Below the pieces are notes generated by a model, which saw only the letters and a list, made by a program, of their open reading frames with translations, ran no database searches and was not told where the DNA came from. The translations under genes and the position numbers were made by a program. From Benincasa hispida (Eukaryota > Streptophyta > Magnoliopsida > Cucurbitales > Cucurbitaceae), in the NCBI RefSeq assembly GCF_009727055.1, contig NC_052358.1, positions 43,630,404 to 43,694,403 on the forward strand: a stretch of DNA of 64,000 nucleotides, read 5' to 3'. Of this stretch, positions 11,741 to 22,035 are shown in pieces. Each line of letters opens with the position of its first letter. The stretch's first letter is position 1.

Positions 11741-12396
11741 AAAGGGTAAAACAGTAATTTGACCCAACTATAGTTACGAGCAATTCATAAAGGATCAATT
11801 CACTGTTGATTGGTTATATCTATGGACACAGAAATATATCTACAGTTCGAAGAGTGCAGTTTTCGGTCTTTAGTGGAGTGATCAACATTAATAAATGTTG
11901 ATTAATTTAATTGAAGAGTTTAATCAATTAATCTTGTATCATTAGAGCTTTTAATCTGTAAGTTCACAAGGTCCCTTGCTAGCTCACGAAGGATAAATCA
12001 AGGAATAATTCTTTTTGGAATAATTTGAATTGTTCAAATTATTAGGGAATTAAAGGTGTTGCTTATATTAATATGATTAATATATAGTATAGTGTGAATT
12101 GATACATTATAGTATATAGTTAATTATAAATATGATTTATAATTAAAACTATATAATATGTGAGAGAGAGATATTTGAATAAGATTCAAATATTATTTAT
12201 ATGAATAAGATTTATATGAATACTATAGGTTAAAATTAATGTGAATAACATTCATATTAAAACTATAGTTTATAAGTGAGAGTTGCATTTTAATGTGATT
12301 AAGATGTATAATATATGGTTCATTAATTAACCATATATTTTATATATTATATTGTTAATATTGTATTATTATTAATATTTTATTAATAGTGTGCAC
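11741..12396 (+). repeat. Family A LTR fragment, plus strand (middle to 3' part)
   Basis: Matches the reverse complement of the complete LTR: the CAGTAATTTGACCCAACTAT stretch, the AGTGCAGTTTTCGGTCTTTA block (about 11849-11868), then the AT-rich tail. It lacks an LTR start and meets another LTR start at 12397, so it is a truncated older copy. Confidence 0.55.
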
Positions 12397-13380
12397 TGCT
12401 GGGGTTGATGCCCTAAATCTCATGATCCATTAGTTTATAATTGTATTGTACAAACTTTTTATTTATCTAATAAAATATGAGGTATTTTATTTGACTTTTA
12501 GTTGCATTAACTCACAAAAACCAATAAACTAAGATCCAGGCTTTTCTTCTGTAACTTAAACATGTATGTGGAGACATACAGATGGATCATATTTAAGTGG
12601 TAACCTAAACGGTCTGTAGTGGATGGATAAGGTTGGGGACCTTATCTTGGTGACACTACAAATACGGCCTGCTTTGTAGTTGTTACAATTGTTGTAAAGT
12701 GCTACAAATGATCCGATCCTGATCATTCATGTGGAGACATGTGAGTAAGGTATTCTATATAAAGAGTTTATATAAGACTGAATCACAAAATGAATAGTCT
12801 CTCTGTATAACACTGTTGCTAAAAGAGACTTTACATTTCATTAGGATGACCATAGGTGACTTGACTTGAATCCTGAGTAAGTTGTGAACTCATGCTTATG
12901 AAAGCGGTTCTTTGATTTGTATGGGTGAGAGTGGCCACTTTCGCTGACTCAATATGCCTACCATTTTAAGGATTTTCCTGATTGATTATATCCAATGGAC
13001 ATAGAAATTAATATATAGTGCGAAGAGTGCAGTTGTCGGTCTTTAGTGGAGTTACCAACAATTAATGGAAGTTGATTAATTCAATTAAATAGTTTAATTA
13101 ATTAATCAAGTACCATTGGAGCTTCTATCTATAGATCCATAAGACCCCCTCATTAGCTCAATTGGGATTAAAAAGAATCGAATCCATTTGGATTCATTTG
13201 GATTATTTAAACTATAAGATATAATTAATATAAAATTATTTATATGAGATATAAAAATATAAAGTTTTATTTGAGAGAAAATTAATATTTGAATATGGTT
13301 CAAATATTAAAATTAACATGCATTTGATTCATATTAAATACTATAGGTTAAATGAAAAAAAATATTAAATTATAGGTTAT
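12397..13380 (+). repeat. Family A LTR, plus strand, interrupted by organellar DNA
   Basis: Begins TGCTGGGGTTGATGCCC, then TGGATCATATTTAAGTGG, TCTATATAAAGAGTTTATAT (12755-12774), the GTGCAGTTGTCGGTCTTTAG block, and an AT-rich tract ending TATAGGTTAT at 13380. The same 10-mer reappears at 16422-16431 after the organellar insert. The LTR therefore probably continues there and was split by the insert. Confidence 0.6.
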
Positions 13381-13696
13381 ATGACGATCATCGTCGTTTT
13401 GTCTTTTCCGATAGGCGTCATCAGCCTGAACATTTCTTATTTAGCGTTAAAAAAAAATGAGTCTTGAGAGAATTCAGTTGTTGACAAGGAAACTACATGG
13501 GATAGAAATCTCGGTGCTTACTTTATAGATTTGGTAGGTAGAGTTTTTCCTTATCTTTCTACTATTTCTATCCTTATGTTGGAGTGATGAAAGAAAGTCA
13601 TATGTATATGGTGCCCTCATACAATAGCTAACTTCCCAAAGTTGAGTTTCACCTCTCTCCTTTTTGCTTGAGATCTCGGAGGTTGTGTAGCTTGGG
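13381..13696. other. Unassigned left part of the organellar insert
   Basis: Carries a minus-strand frame of 85 codons (13731-13474) with no family I recognise. The base composition and position before the trnS remnant suggest organellar origin, but this is inference only. Confidence 0.3.
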
Positions 13697-13770
13697 GGCA
13701 ATTCAAAGACTTGAAAATCGGTGTAGTTCAAAACAAAGAACTAGTGATGGTTTGAATCCCTCTCTCTTCT
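13697..13770 (+). pseudogene. trnS-UGA: Plastid trnS-UGA remnant (5' part lost)
   Basis: The anticodon arm with CTTGAAAAT (UGA anticodon context), the long variable arm (GTAGTTCAAAACAAAGAACT) and a T-arm ending in CCCTCTCTCTTC are recognisable. The acceptor 5' strand and D-arm are replaced by unrelated sequence. Downstream, TTTTGCTCGGTGAATAGATT matches the normal plastid flank as I recall it. Not a functional tRNA gene. Confidence 0.65.
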
Positions 13771-13841
13771 TTTGCTCGGTGAATAGATTTGTTTCTTTAT
13801 TTTATTGGTTTTACTCGGCTCAGTATCATAAAAGGGAATGA

Positions 13842-13864
13842 CTCGACTATGTGTAATAGTCGAG
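13842..13864 (+). terminator. Plastid-derived stem-loop downstream of trnS
   Basis: CTCGACTAT, loop GTGTA, ATAGTCGAG forms a perfect 9-bp stem. Such inverted repeats end plastid transcripts and protect their 3' ends. In the nucleus it is only a relic of the transferred fragment. Confidence 0.6.
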
Positions 13865-13937
13865 CCAAAATAGGAAGAAAAAAAAAGAAAAAAAAATTAG
13901 ATAGAAATGAAGAAAGTAAAAAAAACAAAAAATCCGG

Positions 13938-14195
13938 GATTTCGACCATTTTTCGATTATTAATACAATATATAAGTGCCGCTACTACAAATAGCACTAC
14001 ACTCTTAATCATGAAATATCAATTTCTTGTTGAACCCTGTGAATTTCGTGAAAGTAGAATACTCCAAATTCGGGAGTCTTAAGAGTTTTATAAAATTTTC
14101 TTGATGGAAAAAGAATGTGAATGAAAGACCTCGGGTCTATGAATCTAAGAAATAGTGAGAATTAGAAAATCTAGGATTTGAATTGCCTCCTAAAT
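13938..14195 (-). pseudogene. ycf2: Plastid ycf2 5'-end fragment
   Basis: The minus strand matches the first part of ycf2: AATTCTCACTATTTCTTAGA, CATTCACATTCTTTTTCCAT, AAACTCTTAAGACTCCCGAA and GGGTTCAACAAGAAATTGAT blocks. The start codon region is degraded, a short deletion removes the repeated GAGAGAGAT stretch, and frameshifts are present. It lies directly upstream of trnI in the opposite direction, as in the plastid inverted repeat. Confidence 0.75.
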
Positions 14196-14268
14196 TGCAT
14201 TGATTTATCCTAAAGATTTCATTTCAAGTGGAATTTGGTTATTCACTATGCATGAGGATCCTTGCTAA

Positions 14269-14342
14269 GCATTCATGGCTAAATGGTTAAAGCGCCCAAC
14301 CCATAATTGGCGAACGAGTAGGTTCAATTCCTATTGGATGCA
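14269..14342 (+). tRNA. trnI-CAU: Plastid-derived trnI-CAU copy
   Basis: A 74-nt copy whose acceptor strands GCATTCA and TGGATGC pair with one G-U. The anticodon loop keeps CAU (CAACCCATAATTGG). The D-arm (TGGCTAAATGGTTAA) and T-arm (GGTTCAATTCC) are intact. In plastids this tRNA is modified to lysidine to read AUA. The nuclear copy sits inside a decayed transfer, so transcription or function is not expected. Confidence 0.8.
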
Positions 14343-14484
14343 CGCCGATGGACCCTCCAATAAGCCTATTGGAATTGGCTCTGTATCGATGGAATCTCAT
14401 CATCCATACATAATGAATTAATGTGATATATTCATATCATAACATATGAATAGTAAGAACTAGCATTCTTATTGAGACTCGAAC

Positions 14485-14759
14485 TCTGAATCAAATATAT
14501 AGTATTTACAGACAAAAGTCTTCGGTTATTGGGAAAAAAATAATAACTTCTAATGTTGAATCAGGATCAACTAGGACAAAAATAAAGCATTGGGTCGAAC
14601 TCTTCATTGGTGTCAAGGTAATAGCTATGAATAGTCATCGACTCTTGGGAAAGGGTAGAAGAATGGGACTTATTATGGGACATAAAATGCATTACAGACG
14701 TATGATCATTACGCTTCAACTGGGTTATTCTATTCCACCTCTTAAATACAAAAAACTAA
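14485..14759 (+). pseudogene. rpl23: Plastid rpl23 pseudogene
   Basis: Follows trnI at the plastid spacing. TATTTACAGACAAAAGTCTT, GGATCAACTAGGACAAAAAT and AAGCATTGGGTCGAACTCTT blocks match the ribosomal protein L23 gene, and the end reads into TAA at 14757. The ATG has been lost and there are several indels, so it is a transferred, inactive copy. Confidence 0.8.
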
Positions 14760-14778
14760 AATCAAAATACTTAGTACC

Positions 14779-15146
14779 ATGGTGATACATTTATACAAAA
14801 CTTATTCCCCGAGCACAAGCAATAGAGCCGTAAACAGTCATGTAAAATCCAATCCATGAAATAATTGGATCTCTGGACAACATCGTATTGGTAAACATCA
14901 TAATGCCAGAGGAATCATTATCGCAAGGCATAGAGGGAAAGTTTTCATAAGTGTTTATACCATAAAACCAATTTTGGAATGAAAAAGACATATATGGTAG
15001 AATCGTAACTGTAAAATACAACCCTAATTGAAATGCATACATTTGTCTCACACACTATAGGGATGGTGAAAAAAGATATATTTTACATCCCAGAGGGGCT
15101 ATAATTGGAGATACCATTGTTTTTGGTACATAAGTTCCTATATGGT
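14779..15146 (+). pseudogene. rpl2: Plastid rpl2 exon 1 pseudogene, truncated
   Basis: Starts ATGGTGATACATTTATACAA at 14779, 19 bp after rpl23, as in the plastid IR. Conserved blocks such as CGCAAGGCATAGAG, AAAGACATATATGGTAGAAT and CATCCCAGAGGGGCTATAAT follow. It breaks off inside exon 1 near 15146 and joins rpoC2. In-frame stops are present. The reverse-strand 86-codon frame here is a shadow. Confidence 0.8.
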
Positions 15147-15149
15147 ACA

Positions 15150-16045
15150 CGGTCGATTATGTTATGGACGAAGTCCTACTCACGAGGACCTGGTCAAATT
15201 GGGAGTAACCATAGATATTATTGGGAGAACTGGGTACTAAACTAACACTAAGAACTTTTCATACCGACGGAGTATTCACAAGGGGGACTGCAAAACATAT
15301 AAGTGCTCCTTCTAATGGCAAAATAAAATTCAATGAGGCTTTGGTTCATCTCACACGTACACGCCATTGGCATCCTGTAACTATTGAGAGTGAGGATATT
15401 ATACATAATGTCACTATTCTATGAAAAAGTTGACTTTTAGTTCAAAACAATCCATATGTAGAATCAGAACAAGTGATTGTTGATATTCGCGCGGGGACAT
15501 ACACTCTTAATTTAAAAGAGAGGGGTCGAATGCATATTTATTCTAACTCAGGGGGAGAAATGCATTGGAGTACCGACGATGTACCATGCACCCGAATTTA
15601 CATATAGTAATATCCATCTCTTACCAAAAACAAGTCATTTATAGATATTATCAGGAGGTTTGTGCGGATACTGTGGAGTACTTTTTTCACTCTACAAGGA
15701 TCAAGATCAAATTAACGTTCATTCTCTTTCTGTCAAAAGAAGATATATTTCTAGCCTTTCATTAAATAATGATAAAGTGAGACAAAAATTTTATAGTCTG
15801 AATCTCTCTAGTAAAAACGAACACGGAATTCTTGATTATTCAGAACTTAATCCATTCCTAGTACGGATCAATATAATCTCACATATCTTGCTATTTTCCA
15901 TGGTAATTCTGATTTATTGGCAAAGAGGTGAAGAAATGGATTCATCATTCAATTTGAATCACTTCAAGAACGAGAAAAAGAACTACCACCCCCTTCTGGT
16001 ATTTCGATTGAAATACCCATAAATGGTCTTTTTCGTACATTATGA
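15150..16045 (+). pseudogene. rpoC2: Plastid rpoC2 internal fragment
   Basis: Encodes pieces of the plastid RNA polymerase beta'' subunit: LCYGRSPTHEDLVKL-like sequence near 15160, [17 protein letters not shown] at 15245-15295, [18 protein letters not shown], a [20 protein letters not shown] block around 15708-15767, and [10 protein letters not shown] near 16012-16041. A short deletion after RTRHWHP, several stops and frame changes show decay. Joined directly to rpl2, which is not adjacent in plastomes. Confidence 0.8.
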
Positions 16046-16421
16046 GGATGCCCTGAGTCATTTGGTTGTGACGCGTGTCTGTTAGTGAATCACAGCTTGA
16101 CTTGCATGTGTTAAACTAAATCGCTTTCAAGCTTTGAATCAGTGATTTTGGGATATATGGACCCTCCTCGATCGGCTTGCTAGGCAGTCGAGCCACTTGT
16201 CATTTTCGATAGTGCAGGCACTCTCTACCCTTGCATTGACTGAGATTCATTCTTTTTTAGCCAAAGCGATCGGCCTGACTTTTCTAGAAGAAGTTGAGTA
16301 CCTTCCAGTAACGGTGAACAAAGGTCCCATTGGGATTTCCCTTTTTTTTATTGCAGCAAATACTAAAATAGCTTTTGCCCTCCTTGGTGCACACCAAGAT
16401 GCCAGCATGTGTTAAATGATA
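16046..16421. other. Unassigned right part of the organellar insert
   Basis: Higher GC than the surrounding LTR DNA. It carries a plus-strand frame of 72 codons (16197-16415) with no recognised product. Its position inside the TATAGGTTAT-flanked insert suggests an organellar, possibly mitochondrial, source. Confidence 0.3.
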
Positions 16422-17520
16422 TATAGGTTATGTTTTATATTAGATATAACATATGATTTTTTAATGATGTATACATACATACATACATATATAATATATA
16501 TATATAAAGAAAAATCAATTTTGTTTAATTAAATAATTTAGTCATCAAGGAAGAGAGTTATTTGATAACTTTTTCCCTCCCCCATTATTCTCTCATTAAC
16601 TAACATGTGAAAATGGGAGGAGTTGAATCTTTCATCTTTCTCTTGCATTCTAGTATAAATAGGTGTGCATTGCTCTCTTAAATTGTAGAATTTTATCCCT
16701 TACAAGTTAATCTTGAAGCCCACAAAACTCTCACTGATTCTCTACCCTTTGAGAATGCTGAGGTTGCCATGTGGTTGTGTTTGGGTTTTTTTAGATATTT
16801 TGCTACGTTATTCTGGTAGTTCAAGAGTTCGAAGGGAATTCGAAGAGTTCTTCACTTCGACAGGAATGTGAAGAGTTTCAGTCTTCAAAGGTGAGCAATC
16901 TTCTGATCTCCTCTTCCTTTTAATTTTTTGTGTGATGGCATGCTGAATTATATCAAATGTTTGCATTTATGTTCTTTTGTTTGATTATATGCTCTATAAA
17001 ACAATTTTGGGATACTGACCCTTCCTGCACAGAGTGTCATCCACTCTTTCATGCACATATGGGAGGGAGTTATGGTAACTCCCCTCCCTCCTCTTACCTT
17101 AATCTATTGTGTTAACAGACAGAATACACACAACATGAAGAACACACAAAAATGCTCTCAGAAGAAAAAATCTCTCTTCCTCTCAAAAATCTCTCTGCAT
17201 TTACCCTTCTTTGAAAACATTAAAGGAGACCATACTTCCGATTCATTGCTGAAGAATAGCAAAGACTCCCAGTGGTGGTATCAAAGGAAGATCGGTATTC
17301 TTGCTATCTTGTTCAAGGACGAAAGTTATTGTTCATGATTTCAGTGGAGGAGTGTGAAGAGAAATTCTCCAAGAGTAAGCATTTCTTCTTCTCTTCCTCT
17401 CAATTGATCAGCATGCCTATAGAGTTAATTTATTGTTTATCCTATAATTCCATGTTTGTTCTGTATACAAACTCATCTATATTTTTATATTCTCAAAATT
17501 GATCTACAAATATATGATAT
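16422..17520 (+). other. Probable LTR remainder and unassigned sequence
   Basis: Resumes with TATAGGTTAT, as in other family A LTRs. Next is a microsatellite (ATAC)n(TA)n at about 16468-16506 and a TATA-like TATAAATAG at 16654-16662. Two GTGAAGAG-containing stretches (16868 and 17355) are similar to each other. No coding sequence is recognised; the short plus-strand frames at 17051-17502 have no family features. Confidence 0.4.
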
Positions 17521-17980
17521 TCACACGCTTCCGCAAAAGAATTCCATTCCTTTGAGAGTAACCCAGAAAAATGCATTTAATAGCCCTATGATCAAATTTT
17601 GACCGAAGTGACCAAGTATGCAAACATAAGTAGTACACCCAAAAACTTTGAGGGGTAATTCAAAATATATGGGAAATGTTGGAAAAACAATTTTAAGACA
17701 GTCGATGAGAGTGTTGAAATTCAAGATCTTACTAGACATTCTATTAATTAGATAGGTAGCCGTGAGAACTGCTTCCCTCATAAATATTTTGGAACATGCA
17801 TGGAAAACATTGCACATGTCAATTCAAGTAAATGTCTATTTTTCCTTTCAGCAATCCCATTTTGATGAGGAGTATCCTGGTATGTAGACAAATGAATAAT
17901 TCCTTCGTCTTTTAAAGAATCACCAAAAACCTCATTAAAATACTCGGTTCCTTTATCAAAGTGTCAAATCACCGATTGAC
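17521..17980 (-). pseudogene. Second copia integrase remnant
   Basis: The minus-strand frame 17817-17521 contains EAVLTATYLINRMSSKILNF and LPLKVFGCTTYVCI, the integrase C-terminal hallmark. Upstream sequence (to about 17980) reads as a broken HQNGIAERKNRHLL-type core end, with stops. It belongs to a different copia lineage from the 2-11 kb element, because the residues in the same blocks differ. No LTR or RT could be linked to it. Confidence 0.75.
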
Positions 17981-19515
17981 CTAAAAGCTTAAACTTATGG
18001 GTGAAGGTAAATTTAATTATGGGCTTTCGACATAAAACGCCTTAAAATAAGAGCTCTAACATTCATGTCTTGAACATTCCATTTTTTTACAAAAGGAGGT
18101 CTATTGGGTTTTGTTTTTCGACTAATGTTAGTGATTGTTTACAATTTAGGCCTTGGCCCACACACACACACATATATATAAAGTTTTGATTTACTCTTCC
18201 ATTTCCCCTCTCTTCCTCCTCCCTCTCTTTTCTCCTTCCCAGCGGTGTGAGTTGCAGCTGGGAGACAGACGGCGTGGGGCGAATCGACAGCGCAATGTGA
18301 ATCTTTCGGCATGGGGCAGATAGATTCGGTGCGAGGCAAGCATATCTGGCATAAGACGAATAGATAGTGTGGGGTTCTCGATGAAGACGGTCGACGACGC
18401 GGGCTGGTTTATATTGTACTGTCATATGGATACGGTTATATCGAAACTACTTTGTTTTTATCGATATGTACTGTGATATATATTCATTTTCGATATATAC
18501 TGTGATATATATATTCAATTTTTAATTGAGACTTTCTATTTTATGATGTATACACTAATAACATTAAGTTCATTTATGATTTATATATTATAGAAGATAG
18601 TTTTGTTTATTTGAAAATGATGAGGTTTAAATTGAACTTGAATCAATCACATTAATCGAGAATTAACAATTTTTGTTAGGGAGCTTATGTTAAATTTGCT
18701 TAAATGGAATTTAGTCAATCTTACTAATATATTTCATATATTGGTTAGAATATTTGCAAACATCTAAACAATTATTTTAACGTATATTTAAAAATAACCA
18801 TGAATCTAAACTATGGTATATATGAGATAATGATGTAAAATATAAACAAACTCAATTGACAAACTCGAATAAATCAGACCATCATATAAAAATTGCATTA
18901 GAATGACATATATATCAGACATCGACAAATATATTACAAGCACACAAGCAATACCTAATTAGGAGGGCATACATATCAGGATACATCGGATATATGTCAA
19001 ATAAACAATAGAATATATTATATGAAAATAAATAGTTTTCAAAACAAACAATGGAATATATCACATAATATCAAAAATCAAATGTTAAATGCATTTTCTC
19101 TCTCCCATTCAAAATGGAAAAAAATTATATTAAATGTATTTTCTCTCTCTCTAATCAAAAATAGAAAAAAAATCATATTAAATATATTTTTCTCTCCATA
19201 ATAAATGCATTTTTCTGTCCATCATTAAAGGAGCTACTTAATAGGGAAACATATATAAAAATCGAACAAAAAATAATTTTAAAAAAAGAGTAAAATTGTC
19301 TAAAAATAACATTAAAAGCATTTCTGGAACAAATTCGAATTTAAAGACAAATTTTAATATATGATGTTTTATGTAAAAATCTCTTTATATATCATTTTAT
19401 ATTTCCCTCACTTATGGATCTGAAATATGTAAAAGGACCAAACAAGTGAAAATTAATATCGAATGGAGAGGAAATAACATTGAAGAGTCTTGAACACAGG
19501 ACTTCCCTAGATTAC
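17981..19515. other. AT-rich intergenic region with a GC-rich island and a minisatellite
   Basis: Holds a (CA)n(TA)n microsatellite near 18158-18180 and a GC-rich block at about 18230-18415. An imperfect tandem repeat of about 45-50 bp (TTTTCTCTCTC-rich) lies at 19087-19215. No gene is supported; the minus-strand frames across the GC-rich block have no recognised domain. Confidence 0.5.
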
Positions 19516-19524
19516 TTATTTTGG

Positions 19525-19583
19525 ATCTTTTTTTTAAATAATGTTTTTTAATAAATAATGACAAAAATAGGGTTGGAGGGAAA
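19525..19583 (+). repeat. MULE left terminal inverted repeat
   Basis: Matches the reverse complement of 26981-27041 through AAATAAT(G/A)TTTTTT, AATAAATAATGACAAAAATA and GGGTTGGAGGGAAA. It is preceded by TTATTTTGG, the probable target duplication. Confidence 0.8.
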
Positions 19584-19605
19584 GTATTCCCAAAAATAGA
19601 TTTTT

Positions 19606-19770
19606 AAATCGTGTACCGAGTACACGATTAGCTCTAAATCGTGTACCAAGTACACGAGTCCCTGTCCATCTGGCACGCGCAGTTTGCCGTGGCAGTCATG
19701 CAGGGTTGACTGAGGAAATCGTGTACCCAGTACACGATTACCTTAAGTCGTGTACCCGTGTACTCGGTAC
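19606..19770. promoter_or_regulatory. Four subterminal palindromes in the MULE left end
   Basis: The inverted motif ATCGTGTAC(2-3 bp)GTACACGA(T/G) occurs at 19606-19629, 19636-19658 and 19716-19739, with a degenerate fourth copy at 19745-19770. A related copy (ATCATGTAC, then ATACACGAT) lies at 26904-26927 in the right end. Repeated subterminal motifs are typical transposase-binding sites, but binding here is inference. Confidence 0.6.
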
Positions 19771-20099
19771 GTGACTTCCTCTCCATTAAATCGCCGCCCA
19801 CCCATTCTTCTTCCTCACTGAGACCACCGAGACCTTCTGCCTTTCTTCTTCCTCACCGAAATACCTTTGAACGATTTTGCTTTCAACCTTCTAAAATCTT
19901 GTTCGTTTACTCGATTTTCCTCACCGAGTCCTCCATTTCACCGAGTCCTCAATTTTCCTCATCGAAATCTTCCAAAATTCTAATTTTGCTCGATTTTCCT
20001 CACCGAGTCCTCCATTTGTCCATCCGTCCAAAATCGTCTGAATGCTTCTGTGGTAAAATTCTTTCTCTAGTTGTTTTTCAATATATAATCATCTGAACT

Positions 20100-20715
20100 T
20101 AGATCTTATATTTTTTTTATTTGTTTGGGCTGATTTAAACTTAGAAATATATGAATTTGTTAGGCTGATCTTATATGTATTTGATGGACTGATCTTATAT
20201 GTATATGTTTGTAGATCTTAAATCTTAGATTTTATATTTTTTTATTTTTTGGGCTGATTTAACTTATAAATGTATGTATGTTAAACTTAGAAATATATGA
20301 ATTTGTTGGGCTGATCTTATATGTATGATTTAAACTTATAAATATATGTATGTTAAACTTAGAAATATATGAATTTGTTGGGCTGATCTTATATGTATAT
20401 GTTTGTAGATCTTAAATTTTAAATCTTATGTTTTTTTATTTGTTTTGGCTGATTTAAACTTAGAAATATATGTATGTTAAACTTAGAAATATATGAATTT
20501 GTTGGGCTGTTCTTATATGTATTTGTTGGGCTGATCTTATATATTTATAAATCTTAAATCTTAGATCTTATATTTTTTTTTTATTTGTTTGGGCTGATTT
20601 AAATATATAGTTTACAAATCTTAGATTTGGGCTAATTTAAATGTATAATATTTAGATCTTATATGTTAAACTTAGAAATTGGATTTTGTTGGGTTGACAT
20701 ATTAACATATTTTTT
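20100..20715 (+). repeat. Degenerate minisatellite in the transposase 5' region
   Basis: TTGGGCTGATCTTATATGTA, CTTAGAAATATATGAATTTG and GTAGATCTTAAAT modules recur in varying order at least four times. The tract is T-rich and lies between a pyrimidine-rich leader (19790-20090) and the transposase reading frame, so it is probably an intron or 5' UTR. A GTAAAATT donor-like site is at 20052, but no acceptor is certain. Confidence 0.5.
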
Positions 20716-22035
20716 GTCAATTGGATGCGTCTTTAGTTATTCTTGAACCTGGAAATGATAGAGATAGTGACATTGACGTTGAAGTTGATGAATTATTTGG
20801 AAACGAAAGTAGTAGTGAACATGATCTTGAGTTGGTACCGTCAGAAATGTTCACCCAAATAGATTGGAAAATGACAAATTCAACGTGTGAACTAGGGTCT
20901 ACTTTGGAAGAAATGAATATAGGTGTAGATAACTGTAGTTTAGTACAAAAAGGAATGTTGTTTAATACCAAAGAAGATTTACAGCTTACTGTAAAAAAAT
21001 ATTGTGTGACAGAACACTACGAAATTGTCGTAGTGGAATCAAATCAGGATCTTTGGTATGTTAAATGTAAATCATGGAGTGACGGTTGTGCTTAGAGGTT
21101 ACGGGCATATCGGCGTAAAATTCATGGGATGTTCAAAATCACTCAACTTCAAGGAGAACACTCATGTTTGTTTTCAAAATTGACATAGGATCATTCACAG
21201 CTTGATTCAAATTTCATTAGTATTGAAATTCAAAATTTGGTTAGAGCTGATCTGGAGTACCTGTGGCCCTACTCTAAGAAGCCATTAAAAAACAATATGG
21301 CTATAATGTCAATTATAGACGGGTGTGGCAAGCCAAGAGGAAAGCGTTGATTGTTGTGTTTGGTGATTGGGAGGAATCATATTCGGAGCTTCCATATTGG
21401 TTGAGTGCTCTTGTTCATTACAATCCAGGAACACGAACAGATTGGTTTTTCCTTCCCTCTGATGTGCCAGGTACGACTATTTATGGACGAGTTTTTTGGT
21501 CTTTTGGTCCTACAAGAGAATGGTTCAACCATTGTAGACCATTAATCCAGATTGATGGAACTCATCCCTACAGAAAGTATAAGGGTCAATTATTGACAAC
21601 CTTATCTATTGATGTAAACGGATATATATTTCTCCTTTCTTTTTCTATCGTCGAATGTGAGAATTCGTCCAGTTGGTCATAGTTTTTTTAGCAATGCGTG
21701 AATATGCTACCCAAAGAGATGGTATTTGCTTGATTTCTGATAAACATAAGGGCATTCTTGTTGCAATTAATAATGAAGAAATTGGTTGGAGTGAATCCAG
21801 AGCGTACCATCGATATTGTCTTCGTCATGTTGCCAGTAATTTCAATACAAAATAAAAATCAAAGCAACTAAAAAAATTGGTGTTTAAGGCCGAAAATCAA
21901 CACCAAAGTCATAAGTTCATTCGGTGCATGAAAGAATTGAAACAATTGCACCCTGAATGTCTTGAATTTTTTTCAGACATTGACTTGGAAAAATGGACAC
22001 AGTCACATGACGGTAGGTACCGCTATGGGTGGATG

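Larger units (their letters stand above)
13381..16421. other. Composite organellar (mainly plastid) DNA insert
   Basis: About 3 kb with at least three plastid blocks that are not adjacent in a plastome: the trnS-UGA 3' part with downstream hairpin; the IR segment ycf2 5' end - trnI-CAU - rpl23 - rpl2 exon 1; and an internal part of rpoC2. All carry many transitions, stops and small indels. The ends (13381-13696 and 16046-16421) look non-transposon but I cannot assign them; mitochondrial origin is possible. The insert is flanked by TATAGGTTAT on both sides (13371-13380 and 16422-16431). Confidence 0.85.

Noticed and set aside
14269..14342. Functional nuclear tRNA-Ile(CAU) gene
   Set aside because: The copy is complete but lies in a decayed plastid insert; plastid tRNA-Ile(CAU) needs lysidine modification that is not made in the nucleus/cytosol.
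14791..15051. 86-residue minus-strand frame resembling a membrane protein
   Set aside because: Antisense of the plastid rpl2 pseudogene.
16197..16415. 72-residue plus-strand frame as a gene
   Set aside because: No recognised domain and no splice or promoter context; it lies within the organellar insert, so I list it only as unassigned sequence.
18087..18425. 112-residue minus-strand frame over the GC-rich block
   Set aside because: Runs through a CA/TA microsatellite and has no recognisable domain.
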